From assembly GCA_030536575.1 (NCBI GenBank), contig JAUNPS010000031.1, positions 1 through 56,575 on the forward strand: a stretch of DNA of 56,575 bases. The letters run 5' to 3'. Each line of letters begins with the position of its first letter. Positions within the stretch are counted from its first letter, which is position 1. Made by a program: the position numbers and the translations under genes. Shown piece by piece: positions 44,301 through 51,636 of the stretch. The notes below the pieces were generated by a model. The model saw nothing but the letters and a program-made list of their open reading frames with translations, searched no databases and was not told where the DNA came from. The DNA comes from Eubacteriales bacterium. GTDB lineage: Bacteria; Bacillota; Clostridia; Lachnospirales; Lachnospiraceae.

Positions 44301-44951
44301 GACTCCATTGCCTCCTGGAAATCGAGCAGCACAAGCATTGTCACCGTGAAAGGAAACGCCGACGGAACCTGCACAATCACCTCAAAGAAAAAAGCAGGAA
44401 CCGCCACCATCACCATCACCCTGGCAAGCGGCCTGAAAGGTACAGTTACCGTCAAAGTAAACGCCGCCAAAACCACGTCGGTCAAACTGAACAAGACGAA
44501 ACTGAGCCTCCAGAAGGGCAAAACCGCCACCTTAAAGGCAACGGTCAAGCCGTCCACAAGCACGGAGAAAGTAACGTACACCTCTTCCAATAAAAAGATT
44601 GCCACCGTTACCTCCAAAGGCGTTGTGAAGGCCGTCAGCCCCGGCACCGCGAAAATCACGGTAAAATCCGGAAGCAAAAAAGCCGTATGTACCGTGACCG
44701 TAACCGGAATCAAAACCAAGAAGATTACCAACGTGAAGAAAACCATTACTTTAAAGAAGGGCAAGAGCGTCACCTTGAAGCCGAAGTTAAGCCCCTCCGG
44801 AAGTACGGAAAAAATCACCTATAAATCTTCGAACAAAAAGGTAGCAACCGTCTCCTCCAAAGGCAAAATTTTAGCCAAGAAGAAAGGAACGGCCGTGATT
44901 ACCGTGACCTCCGGAAAAGTTTCCGTGAAATGCACGGTAAAAGTAAAATAA
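38307..44951 (+). CDS. Giant secreted Ig-like repeat protein
   Basis: A 2214-residue surface or secreted protein. ATG 38307 has AGGAGG 6 nt upstream, and the signal peptide ends near VAAA (about residue 28). Regions in order: an acidic Glu/Ala/Thr-rich segment with EPEQAENE-type repeats (about 35-265); a long region of beta-rich modules in which a unit containing PNGENLSVTITD / PYGENFEVSITN / PYGQEFVLTIEN recurs at least three times; four 80-residue Cys/His repeats (about 1612-1930) with CxQCGETKTES and CTVCGAKTDVTT; and three Ig-like (BIG_2) domains to the end. I see no LPxTG motif or C-terminal membrane helix, so anchoring is unclear. It is divergent from the kinase operon. Confidence 0.88.
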   Translation: MRRRTAAFVMAFVMAVGQVAGAGSVAAAETDVVESEMARQGTERTETDGMEAAEPEQAENEVPGTDEAPDTAKTTEPEQAENEAPDTAEATEPEQAENEAPGTDEAPDTAEATEPEQVENETPDAAEAMEAETPGQTEDEAPNTAEATETESETPGTAEAMETESETSDTAEAIEAETQDMAEVTEPESAEPDETATENAAETTEAAETETPAEAETDEMEAAETETSDTEETQTEPESQPETETEEAEPTAAEAAEPEDAETESNDGIMLLSLEDEQDYELSVEEEIASQSGTLDELDYRIWIDSSRGENIRLYPTEEFTVSLNAENLDDETAYEIQWSLGTGEEESAYYTISEDGREITLNGAALSETYEPYTEFQLCAEVIAGGEAVSEASATIQLREEIYDYQIPNQEPGERSILPGDDLWISSELNCYVENPEYPNGENLSVTITDIEILGQYTWDGEEADIIALDQYEGEGWNIRGENYGYAKLKLTYTSVNEEEGSLTYGDAEDEEFCISVLGDIYTLSWDFPNDQSDMLTNSTMTVGSSLFHSYLENGTIQGEEITDYKLYVDSYDEELLTPEISEDEAQQVSITSNDQEADTCISVSALLPDENGEYNAVTSANLYVGIHSGYYGIEWTPLGEGVELGETLDLNQVNPTVYFYSTDSSEPERVENVRYRIEYDELAWLEQESESEIPPLLRRGNWATGVNLIAELQEVDEEGNPSLDEDGNENWYEICRREYRVDDMGYWTDFALSYGGENGVYIYTDKPVEVWFEQAEGSCEFPEDCTVTWEVHDEDGEELTYASFEKDGDKLILTANPGYTGKNVHIRGTIWYEGNDINTNELDIEVRDAGCEYAYQYTDTLAQLPNQNLGLEKTFEAEVHNAEYPYGENFEVSITNVTVENNPEDGAEDAVLLQEREDGSGWDLIMNTFGHAVVTLEHEDVLNAGLTQEFTFEIWVTGDVYGLNLSSNTGTSQLLPGNTLELTADVWWQSYDEENGEYSQDTSDFRVEWNVESGEEAIDILEDTEDPRIFAIQAKEDRNGWDVHIEARAYDTDENEVAYADFWIEIRDGYHQLIVEVDENLPVGMTGEITPHLLWFDGENPDGTEIENAVYRWDALDEEGMEIRDADGTLITFDEDGTLMGNAPFTVTRLVPWEVGGYLQAGMYNSEEDCFEFLSGCEVNLNGLDYSVYFENLYMDGYTWVFSDETLTISLNTDNLADKENVTLEWKVGYFNEETEEIESVWTEGDYWSADDAGITLNGAAFAEEGVTNFNLCVIVKAGDIVVDTPAIGVGVFESEESWDAFIQLLPDDPAISYQNKEMSYYLKNGAFPYGQEFVLTIENLESSNEEAVTCREEDGMWKISALPEGIGQEATLTYTVSCEELETFTLEQTIEVVAEKYVLQVYSKTDSDCMLPGASMDLGAYLFRGIYQEEISWEKIDAGSYQLSYEYDAEMVTVDENGTVTAREDAEGVTGIHVLAASLSEETPYQAEGWMTVYVFSDYYAMSEELVRVQPGDVLSITDVPNVLKHYTLDTPEGEVVEDKVLRFGEPGDTERLARNADGTELTILEDGVTAENSPWYTGIDLYALEDAEDENSVLCWGWCNILICAHAWDEGEVTQAATCTENGVKTYTCMQCGETKTESIAATGHSYSTEWTIDKAATCTATGEKSHHCTVCGAKTDVTTIEATGHDWDSGKVTKAATCTETGLKTYNCMQCGETKTESIAATGHSYSSTWTIDKAATCTTAGEKSHHCTVCGAKTDVTTIEATGHDWDAGKVTKAATCTETGVKTYTCTQCDETKTESIAATGHSYSTEWTIDKAATCTAAGEKSHHCTVCGAKTDVTTIAATGHSWDSGKVTKAATCTETGVKTYTCTQCGGTKTESIAATGHSYSTEWTVDKAATCTTAGEKSHHCTVCGAKTDVTTIAATGHTWSAWTESSPATVFAPAEKERKCTVCGETETAAEGKKLTPTLQISQTTLTMEQGKTVTNVKVTGLAAGDSIASWKSSSTSIVTVKGNADGTCTITSKKKAGTATITITLASGLKGTVTVKVNAAKTTSVKLNKTKLSLQKGKTATLKATVKPSTSTEKVTYTSSNKKIATVTSKGVVKAVSPGTAKITVKSGSKKAVCTVTVTGIKTKKITNVKKTITLKKGKSVTLKPKLSPSGSTEKITYKSSNKKVATVSSKGKILAKKKGTAVITVTSGKVSVKCTVKVK
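38461..38700. repeat. Low-complexity coding repeat in the giant protein gene
   Basis: Repeats based on GAGCCAGAGCAGGCGGAGAATGA (encoding EPEQAENE) alternate with GCGCCAGACACGGCC (APDTA). The GA-rich bias keeps the opposite strand open over this stretch as well. Confidence 0.8.
43141..44100. repeat. 4 x 240-bp tandem repeat encoding Cys/His-rich modules
   Basis: Four units of exactly 240 bp (43141, 43381, 43621 and 43861) are nearly identical at the DNA level, mostly differing at third positions. Each encodes 80 residues with two half-repeats: one containing CxQC and GHSY, one containing CTVC and GH. The near-identity suggests recent duplication or gene conversion. Confidence 0.95.
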
Positions 44952-44960
44952 AACAACAGA

Positions 44961-44995
44961 AAGCGTCGGCAGAAACAGTCTCTGCCGGCGCTTTT
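44961..44995. terminator. Terminator between converging giant protein and GH127 genes
   Basis: A 12-bp stem (AAGCGTCGGCAG with CTGCCGGCGCTT, one G-T pair) and 9-nt loop with TTTT on the plus side and A-rich sequence on the other, so it may serve both genes. Confidence 0.8.
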
Positions 44996-45002
44996 CCCAA
45001 TC

Positions 45003-46889
45003 TTAGTATTCCCAAATCCAAACCTTCATTTTCCCAATCTCCCGATTCCCCCATGCATAGTATGGAACCGCCGTAAGAACCGCCGGTTCTGCTTTCGGCC
45101 GCTGAAAAGAATACAGGCTGTCAGACGGCGCAAATTTCCACGCCGGAACCTTTAAAATATTGACATTTCCAATCCGTTCATCCTGGATGGAAACAGAATG
45201 AATATCGCCAATTCTGGAAACAGAAAACTGGTTCAGATCCCCATTGTCGCAGTCTTCAAAACAGTAAACGAGCGGGCCGGCCATGATCGCGCATTTTCCT
45301 TCATCCGCATGCACCTTCGGATTCGCATACATTTTGGATGGCGTCAAGTCAAACTGAACAGAAACTGTATCGCCGTCAACTAAATTTTCGAGAAGGACAT
45401 ACTGATTGCCCAGCCGGTATCTGCGGGAGGAACCATTGACCGCAACAGAGGTGAGCGGACTCCATGCAGACATGCGGACGGCGAACGTTATCTTTTTCGC
45501 ACTGGAAATGTGATAGGTAACAACGCCGTCATACGGATACCCCGTTTCGGTCGTGATTGTAGTCTGCGCATCCGGCCGGTATTCTCCACTGATAAACAAA
45601 TCGGAATACAGAATCTCACCATCTTCATGCCACGCATAGCGGTTCAGGGACGCGAGCAATCTCGCCTCATTCGGCGGACAGCAGGCACAGGCATGCCATT
45701 TCGGCCGTTTGGCATAGACATGCTGAAGCCCTGGCAGTTTCTTGATGTAGGCAGGGTCGGCTTCCAACGGGTTCGTATAGAAAAAGCGCGTTCCATCCCT
45801 CTGAACCCCGGCAAGAACGGTATTGTAAAGGGCGAGCTCCATCACATCGGCATATTTCGCGTCGTGGGTCAGCTCCAGCATTGCTTTCGCAAAGAAAATA
45901 AGCCCAATGGCGGCGCAGGTCTCACTGTACGCGGTGCTGTTAGGCAGGTCATAATCCAGGGTAAACGCTTCGCCAGCCTCCGCGGAAGAGCCGATTCCGC
46001 CAGTAAGGTACATGCGTTTGTTTACTATGCTGTCCCACATCCGCTCGCAGGCGGCGGTCAAAGTCGGATCGTTGGTTTCTTTCGCCGTCATGGCCATCCC
46101 GGTATAGAGATAGACCGCCCGTACCGCATGGCCAACGGCATTCTGCTCTTCCCGCACCGGATGCGTAACCTGCGTATAATCGGTATTCTGCGGGTTCATA
46201 TTCCAGAGAGACCAGCCGGATTTTTGGCGTTCCTCCGCAAAAAAGTTCGGATTCGTCCCACGCACGTCAATAAAATGCTTCGCAAGCGTCAGATAGCGCG
46301 CATCTCCTGTCACACGGTACAGCCTGACAAGGGCAAGTTCAATTTCCGGATGTCCTGCGACGCCTTCCCGTTTTTCCGTGATAAACAGCCGGTAAATCAG
46401 ATCCGCATTTTTCCGGACAATCGAAAGCAGCTCTTCCTTGCCCGTCGCCTCGTAGTAGGCCACCCCTGCCTCGATCATGTGGCCCGCGCAGTATAATTCA
46501 TGGCATTCCTGCAGGTTCTGCCAGCGCTTTTCCGTATTCTGCGCAATAAAATACGTGTTCAGATAGCCGTCCGGCTGCTGCGCCCGGCCAATCAGGGCAA
46601 TGATCTCGTCTGCCTTTTTCTCAAGCGCTTCATCCGGGTTCACCATCAGCGAATACGCGACTGCCTCCAGCCACTTTGCCGTGTCGCTGTCCTGGAAGAC
46701 CTGGCCGTAGAACGCGCCGTCACTCTCCCCGGCGGCAATCCGGAAATTCTCAAAGGAATGGCTCTTTTCGATGTCGGGGTCGTCCAGGCTATCATTTAAG
46801 ACCTCGTACTGATAGGGAAGCATGACCTTGCCGACCAGTTCCTGGTAGTAGCTCCAGAACGGATCGTTGATTTGAAATTTGTTCTTCAT
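45003..46889 (-). CDS. GH127 family beta-L-arabinofuranosidase
   Basis: A 628-residue cytoplasmic glycosidase (no signal peptide) expected to release L-arabinofuranose from beta-linked arabino-oligosaccharides. The catalytic zinc-thiolate site is visible: Glu and Cys in YSETCAAIG (about 320), and the CCPPN motif in HACACCPPNEARLL (about 401), the first Cys of CC being the nucleophile in characterised GH127 enzymes. The helical toroid region and C-terminal beta domains have normal length. ATG follows ACAGGAGGAA. The AraC gene lies divergently 108 nt away. Substrate specificity within GH127 could differ. Confidence 0.93.
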   Translation of the reverse strand: MKNKFQINDPFWSYYQELVGKVMLPYQYEVLNDSLDDPDIEKSHSFENFRIAAGESDGAFYGQVFQDSDTAKWLEAVAYSLMVNPDEALEKKADEIIALIGRAQQPDGYLNTYFIAQNTEKRWQNLQECHELYCAGHMIEAGVAYYEATGKEELLSIVRKNADLIYRLFITEKREGVAGHPEIELALVRLYRVTGDARYLTLAKHFIDVRGTNPNFFAEERQKSGWSLWNMNPQNTDYTQVTHPVREEQNAVGHAVRAVYLYTGMAMTAKETNDPTLTAACERMWDSIVNKRMYLTGGIGSSAEAGEAFTLDYDLPNSTAYSETCAAIGLIFFAKAMLELTHDAKYADVMELALYNTVLAGVQRDGTRFFYTNPLEADPAYIKKLPGLQHVYAKRPKWHACACCPPNEARLLASLNRYAWHEDGEILYSDLFISGEYRPDAQTTITTETGYPYDGVVTYHISSAKKITFAVRMSAWSPLTSVAVNGSSRRYRLGNQYVLLENLVDGDTVSVQFDLTPSKMYANPKVHADEGKCAIMAGPLVYCFEDCDNGDLNQFSVSRIGDIHSVSIQDERIGNVNILKVPAWKFAPSDSLYSFQRPKAEPAVLTAVPYYAWGNREIGKMKVWIWEY

Positions 46890-46914
46890 GCGAAAAATTC
46901 CTCCTGTTTTTGGA

Positions 46915-46942
46915 TTGACTTTCTGCTTTAATTATGTATAAT
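46915..46942 (+). promoter_or_regulatory. Putative promoter of the AraC-family gene
   Basis: TTGACT and TATAAT are spaced by 16 nt. The -10 overlaps the -10 of the opposite GH127 promoter. Confidence 0.6.
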
Positions 46943-46963
46943 ACGATCAAAATGTAAATGCAA
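46935..46963 (-). promoter_or_regulatory. Putative promoter of the GH127 gene
   Basis: On the minus strand, TTGCAT and TATACA are spaced by 17 nt. It shares its -10 region with the plus-strand promoter, so only one polymerase can bind at a time. Confidence 0.6.
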
Positions 46964-46997
46964 AAATTACAGTAAAAAGGTGAAAAAAAGTAAGATT

Positions 46998-47762
46998 ATG
47001 AAATTTGATTTTTCAATCCCCCTGGAATTTCTTTTCAAAGGCTGTTTTCAGGCACCGGACGAAAACTGGGTGCACATGAGCCGGGAAATTGACAGCTATG
47101 AAATTTTTTACGTCACGAAAGGAACCCTGTACATTTCGGACGACGAAACGGATTATACGGTTGGAACGGGAGAATATCTGGTCACGCCGCCGTGTAAAAA
47201 CCAGCACGGATGGAAAGCATCCCCATGTGAATTTTATTATTTTCACTTCTATGCGGAGGAAAAAGGAGCCGCATTTCCGCAGTACGGAACTTGTAAGAAT
47301 CTCGATCTGATTGAAAAATATTACAGCCTGCTGTCAGACAGCGGGAGCAGGCAGGAGACGGACAGCCACCTCATTGCAATCCTGTTGGAAGAGCTGAGAA
47401 ACGGCGATACCCACGAGATGCGGGAGACCTTTTCCGAGACCTGCCGTTCCATCCAGTCCTATGTAAAATTCGCTCAGTCGGAGCGGCTGCGCGTTTCCTT
47501 TCTTTCAAAAAAGTTCGGATACCATGAAAAATACCTTTCCCAGAGCTTTAAAAAAGAAATGGGGATTCCGCTGAAACGGTATCTGAAAGAGGAAATTATC
47601 AGCCGGGCGAAACATATGCTTATTCACACGGATCTGCCCGTTGCAAAAATCGGCGAACAGCTTGGATACTGCGACGCCCACAGCTTCTCCCACATTTTCA
47701 AAAATGACGTGGGCGTTTCCCCGAAAGAATACCGCCGGAAAAATAGGCTTCCATTTGAATGA
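46998..47762 (+). CDS. AraC family transcriptional regulator
   Basis: A 254-residue regulator with an N-terminal cupin-like sensing domain (VTKGTLYISDDETDYTVGTGEYLVTPP, given by its limits) and two C-terminal helix-turn-helix motifs (VSFLSKKFGYHEKYLSQSFKK and VAKIGEQLGYCDAHSFSHIFKN). It ends in the family signature VSPKEYRRK. The start is uncertain: ATG 46998, or GTG 46980, which adds six residues; neither has an ideal ribosome binding site. It is divergent from GH127 and probably activates it in response to an arabinoside. Confidence 0.9.
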   Translation: MKFDFSIPLEFLFKGCFQAPDENWVHMSREIDSYEIFYVTKGTLYISDDETDYTVGTGEYLVTPPCKNQHGWKASPCEFYYFHFYAEEKGAAFPQYGTCKNLDLIEKYYSLLSDSGSRQETDSHLIAILLEELRNGDTHEMRETFSETCRSIQSYVKFAQSERLRVSFLSKKFGYHEKYLSQSFKKEMGIPLKRYLKEEIISRAKHMLIHTDLPVAKIGEQLGYCDAHSFSHIFKNDVGVSPKEYRRKNRLPFE

Positions 47763-47806
47763 AAATCTGTTAGAATAGAAGAAATGACACAAAGGAGAGG
47801 AAGTAC

Positions 47807-48736
47807 ATGCAGTATTTGATTATTGGAGCAGGCGGCACTGGCGGGTGCCTGGCCGGATATTTGGCGAAAGCCGGAAAAGAAGTGACATTGATTGCCAGAG
47901 GCGCGCATTTGGAGGCGATTCAGGCCAATGGGCTGACGATCGAGCGCCTGCACGATACCTTACAGACCCCGGTAGAAGCGATGACAGAGCAGGAATATAT
48001 CCGCCAAGAGCGGAAGGCCGACGTAATTTTCGTATGTGTGAAAGGATATTCGCTGGAGTCGGTTTACGGTCTGCTGGAAAAAGCATCCCATGCGAAGACG
48101 GTGATTATTCCGATTTTGAATATTTATGGAACCGGGGAGAAGATTGCGAAGGTATTTCCGGATTTGGAGGTGCTGAACGGGTGCATTTACATTGCAGGAG
48201 AGCGGGTGCGGCCCGGCGTGCTGAAGCTGAGCGGAGATATTTTCCGGATTGTTTACGGGCGCACGGACGGGGATACCGGGAATCCGGTTTTCCATCAGAT
48301 TGCGCGGGATCTGGAAGAGAGCGGGATTCTGCCGATCTTGTCGGAAAATGTCCGCAGGGATACGTTTCAGAAGTATTCCTTCGTGTCGCCGATGGCCGCG
48401 GTGGGGGCGTACTGCGATTCGAATGCCGGGGACGCGAAAAGACCCGGAGAAGTTCGCGAGATGTTTATTGCCTGTATCCGGGAAATCGACGCGCTGGCCA
48501 ATGCGATGGGAATTCCGTTCACGGTCGACATTGTGGAGACGAATCTGAAAATCATGGATGACCTCGCGGATGCGTGTACGGCTTCTATGCAGAAAGACTT
48601 GGCGAGGGGCGGCGAGACGGAGATGGACGGGCTGATTTTTGAGGTGGTGCGCATGGGAAGGCAGTATGGCGTGCCGGTTCCTACTTATGAAAAGATTGCG
48701 GCGAAATTTGGGTTTGCGGCAGGTGAAGAAAAATGA
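47807..48736 (+). CDS. Ketopantoate reductase family protein (PanE/ApbA-like)
   Basis: A 309-residue NAD(P)H-dependent reductase. The dinucleotide motif is LIIGAGGTGGCLAGYLAKAG at the N-terminus, and the ApbA C-terminal helical domain includes YSFVSPMAAVGAY (with the usual Lys replaced in position by QKYS) and SMQKDLARGGETEMDGL, the typical SSMxxDxxxGRxTExD region. True PanE makes pantoate; many paralogues act on other 2-keto acids, and no pan genes are nearby. ATG follows AAGGAGAGG. It overlaps the next small gene by 4 nt. Confidence 0.87.
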   Translation: MQYLIIGAGGTGGCLAGYLAKAGKEVTLIARGAHLEAIQANGLTIERLHDTLQTPVEAMTEQEYIRQERKADVIFVCVKGYSLESVYGLLEKASHAKTVIIPILNIYGTGEKIAKVFPDLEVLNGCIYIAGERVRPGVLKLSGDIFRIVYGRTDGDTGNPVFHQIARDLEESGILPILSENVRRDTFQKYSFVSPMAAVGAYCDSNAGDAKRPGEVREMFIACIREIDALANAMGIPFTVDIVETNLKIMDDLADACTASMQKDLARGGETEMDGLIFEVVRMGRQYGVPVPTYEKIAAKFGFAAGEEK

Positions 48737-48912
48737 AGAAGAGCAGCTGCGAGACATGCGCCTATTTCATGTATGATGAAGAATATGAGAGTTATGTGTG
48801 TGACCGGAACCTGGATGAAGACGAGTATGGGCGGATGATGGCGGACAGCCATTATAATTGCCCGTATTATCGGAACGGGGATGAGTATGCGGTGGTGCGC
48901 AGGCAGTTGTAG
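48733..48912 (+). CDS. Small four-Cys protein, DUF6472-like
   Basis: A 59-residue protein that starts in the stop codon of the PanE-like gene (ATGA). Cys6 and Cys9 (SCETC), Cys23 (YVCDRNLDEDE) and Cys43 (YNCPYYRNGDEY) could bind one zinc or iron. The pattern CxxC, NLDEDEY, CPYYR, DEYAVVRRQ matches what I remember of the DUF6472 family in Lachnospiraceae. Function is unknown. Confidence 0.75.
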   Translation: MKKSSCETCAYFMYDEEYESYVCDRNLDEDEYGRMMADSHYNCPYYRNGDEYAVVRRQL

Positions 48913-49000
48913 AAGATGCAAACCTGCGCCCGGCGGCTTTTGATTATTGATAAAATTTATTAATAGAAGGAAAATACTGGAAAGCTTATCCGGAAAAAGC

Positions 49001-49006
49001 TATAAT
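49001..49006 (+). promoter_or_regulatory. Probable -10 element of the metal-ATPase cluster
   Basis: A perfect TATAAT lies about 36 nt before the first ATG at 49043. The -35 region is weak (TGGAAA at 17-nt spacing), which would suit an activated or induced promoter. Confidence 0.4.
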
Positions 49007-49042
49007 GAAAAGAATCAGAATTGGCACAAGGAGGAATCACAG

Positions 49043-49122
49043 ATGAAACAGCATAATTCTGGTCATGGGCCATGGTAGTATGTTTTATTATGGTAATGTA
49101 CACGGGACATAAGCACAAATAA
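49043..49122 (+). pseudogene. Possible His-rich microprotein gene, frameshifted
   Basis: ATG 49043 after AAGGAGGAATCAC encodes MKQHNSGHGPW and stops at 49078. In the -1 frame, from 49072, MVVCFIMVMYTGHKHK runs to 49122. Joining the two by one frameshift gives a short membrane helix flanked by His residues, a plausible metal-associated microprotein at the head of the ATPase cluster. It may be a real mutation, programmed shift, or chance. Confidence 0.35.
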
Positions 49123-49136
49123 GAGGAGGAATCACC

Positions 49137-49457
49137 ATGTTTGAATGCTTAAAAGACATTGACTTAAAGAAAACCGGTATTTTCGGCGCAGGCGTATTAT
49201 TTGGAACCGCCGGCATTAAACTTTTATCCAGCAAAGACGCAAAGAAATTCTACACTGTCTGTACGGCTGCCGTGCTGCGCGCCAAAGACTGTGTGATGAA
49301 AACCGCCGCCGCCATCCAGGAAAACGCAGAAGATATCTACGCAGAAGCCCAGCAGATCAACAAAGAACGCGCCGCCATGGAAGAATTCTACGACGAAGAA
49401 CCGGAAGCGGACGAGGCTGCGGAAGACGAAGGATCGGCCGAAGCAGTAACAGAATAA
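49137..49457 (+). CDS. DUF6110-like small membrane-associated protein
   Basis: A 106-residue protein. The N-terminal segment KKTGIFGAGVLFGTAGIKLLSSKDAKKFY contains one hydrophobic helix (limits given). A helical middle (CTAAVLRAKDCVMKTAAAIQENAEDIYAEA, two Cys) and an acidic tail (DEEPEADEAAEDEGSAEA) follow. I recall this family as DUF6110, found next to heavy-metal P-type ATPases. ATG follows AAGAGGAGG. It probably assists metal handling by the ATPase; this is inferred from position. Confidence 0.7.
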   Translation: MFECLKDIDLKKTGIFGAGVLFGTAGIKLLSSKDAKKFYTVCTAAVLRAKDCVMKTAAAIQENAEDIYAEAQQINKERAAMEEFYDEEPEADEAAEDEGSAEAVTE

Positions 49458-49531
49458 AACCGGATTCGGACACCTGCGGATTTCTGCGGGTGTTTTCCAT
49501 TTTTGATTCTGACCGGAAAGGAAAAGGCGAT

Positions 49532-51634
49532 ATGAAATTTCAGATCAAACACGAAATCAAAGGACGCATCCGCATCCACGTCATCCAAAAACGCATGATG
49601 CTTCGGGAGGCGGATTTGCTGGAATACTATTTAAGCAGCCAGCCCGGCGTCACCTCTGTGGCCGTACACGAACGCCTGCAGGATGCCGTGATCCGTTACG
49701 AAGGAAGCCGCGGACAGCTTATCGGAGCCCTGCGGAAATTTCACTATGAAACCGCAGAAGCGCCGGAAACGTTTTTACAGAATTCCGGCAGAGAACTGAA
49801 CGATCAATATTGGGAGCGCCTGGTAAATAGAGTCGTACTTCACATCGGAAACAAACTTTTCTTACCCTACCCAATCCAGGCCGCGGCAGCCGCGGTAAAA
49901 TCCGTCAAATACCTCTGGCACGGCCTGCAGACCCTGGCCAAAGGGAAGATTGAGGTGCCTGTCCTGGATGCGACCGCCATCGGCGTCTCCATGGTGCGCG
50001 GCGATATCAAAACCGCCGGCTCGATCATGTTCCTGCTGGGAATCGGCGAAATCCTGGAAGAGTGGACACATAAAAAGTCCGTGGACGACTTGGCCAGAAG
50101 CATGTCCCTGAATGTGGAAAAAGTCTGGCTGCTTCAGGACGGGCAGGAAATTTTAGTCCCGGTTACTCAGGTGCAGGCAGATGACCTGGCAGTTATCCAC
50201 ATGGGAACCGTTATCCCCTTCGACGGCACGGTAGAAGACGGGGAAGCTATGGTCAACCAGGCCTCCCTCACCGGCGAACCCTTACCGGTACAGAAGCGCA
50301 CCGGAAGCTCCGTCTACGCCGGAACCGTCCTGGAAGAAGGCGAACTGACTATCCGGGTCAAGGAAGTGGGCGGCTCCAGTAAATTTGAGAAAATTGTCAC
50401 CATGATCGAGGAGTCTGAAAAATTGAAATCCTCCCTGGAAGGCAAGGCCGAGCACCTGGCTGATAAGCTGGTGCCCTACACTCTGGCCGGAACCGGGCTG
50501 ACCTACCTTCTGACGCGCAATGTCACAAAAGCGCTGGCCGTTCTGATGGTGGACTTCTCCTGCGCTTTAAAGCTTGCCATGCCTATTTCCGTCCTGTCGG
50601 CGATCCGCGAGGCAAGCCATTATCAGATTACGGTGAAAGGCGGACGCTATCTGGAAGCGGCTGCAGAGGCCGCGACGGTCGTTTTCGACAAGACAGGGAC
50701 GCTGACCAAAGCACAGCCCACCGTTGTGGAAGTCATTTCCTTCGGAAAGGAAAGTCCGGACGAAATGCTGAGGCTTGCGGCCTGCATGGAAGAACATTTC
50801 CCCCATTCCATGGCGAAAGCCGTTGTGGATGCGGCGAAGAAAAAGAAACTGGTACATGAAGAAATCCATTCGAAAGTGGAATATATGGTTGCCCATGGCA
50901 TTTCTACGACTGTGGAAGGCAAAAAGGCGGTGATCGGCAGCTATCATTTCGTCTTTGAAGATGAAAAATGTACCCTGCCGGAAGGGACGCAGGAGAAATT
51001 CGACGCGCTTCCGGCGGAATATTCGCACCTGTATCTGGCCATTGAAAATGTGCTGGCGGCTGTGATCTGCATCGAAGACCCGATTCGGGAGGAGGCCAAA
51101 GATGTGGTGGCTGCGCTGAAAAAGGCCGGGCTGGAAAAAGCCGTGATGATGACCGGGGACAGCGAACGGACTGCCCGCGCCATTGCCGAAAAAGTCGGGG
51201 TGGACGAATATTATTCGGAAGTCCTTCCGGAAGACAAGGCGAAATTCGTGGAGAGCGAAAAGGCGAAAGGACGGAAAGTCCTGATGATCGGGGACGGGAT
51301 CAATGATTCTCCGGCGCTGTCGGCGGCTGATGTGGGAATTGCCATCAGTGACGGGGCGGAGCTGGCGAGGGAAATTGCAGATGTTACGATCAGCTCGGAA
51401 AATCTGTATGAACTTGTGGTACCGAAAGAGATCAGCAGCCGCCTGATGAAGCGGATTCAGAAAAATTATCGGATGATTGTAGGCATTAATACGGGATTGA
51501 TCCTTCTTGGCGTAGGAGGCGTGATTCAGCCGACCACCTCGGCCCTGTTCCACAATACTTCCACGCTGCTGATCAGCCTGAAAAGTATGCAGAATCTTCT
51601 GCCGCAGGAGACTGCCTGTAAGAAAGGAGCATGA
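49532..51634 (+). CDS. Heavy-metal P1B-type ATPase with atypical metal site
   Basis: A 700-residue cation pump. The N-terminus (FQIKHEIKGRIRIHVIQKRM, then YYLSSQPGVTSVAVHERL) looks like a heavy-metal-associated fold without the CxxC. Catalytic motifs are SLTGEPLPV, FDKTGTLTKAQPT, the HP site in EEHFPHSMAKAV, MMTGDSERTARAIA and MIGDGINDSPALSAADVGIA. Where most P1B pumps have CPC or SPC, this one reads VDFSCALKLAMP, so only one Cys remains. ATG 49532 was chosen for its Shine-Dalgarno spacing. It overlaps the next gene. The metal is not certain. Confidence 0.9.
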   Translation: MKFQIKHEIKGRIRIHVIQKRMMLREADLLEYYLSSQPGVTSVAVHERLQDAVIRYEGSRGQLIGALRKFHYETAEAPETFLQNSGRELNDQYWERLVNRVVLHIGNKLFLPYPIQAAAAAVKSVKYLWHGLQTLAKGKIEVPVLDATAIGVSMVRGDIKTAGSIMFLLGIGEILEEWTHKKSVDDLARSMSLNVEKVWLLQDGQEILVPVTQVQADDLAVIHMGTVIPFDGTVEDGEAMVNQASLTGEPLPVQKRTGSSVYAGTVLEEGELTIRVKEVGGSSKFEKIVTMIEESEKLKSSLEGKAEHLADKLVPYTLAGTGLTYLLTRNVTKALAVLMVDFSCALKLAMPISVLSAIREASHYQITVKGGRYLEAAAEAATVVFDKTGTLTKAQPTVVEVISFGKESPDEMLRLAACMEEHFPHSMAKAVVDAAKKKKLVHEEIHSKVEYMVAHGISTTVEGKKAVIGSYHFVFEDEKCTLPEGTQEKFDALPAEYSHLYLAIENVLAAVICIEDPIREEAKDVVAALKKAGLEKAVMMTGDSERTARAIAEKVGVDEYYSEVLPEDKAKFVESEKAKGRKVLMIGDGINDSPALSAADVGIAISDGAELAREIADVTISSENLYELVVPKEISSRLMKRIQKNYRMIVGINTGLILLGVGGVIQPTTSALFHNTSTLLISLKSMQNLLPQETACKKGA

Positions 51635-51636
51635 GT

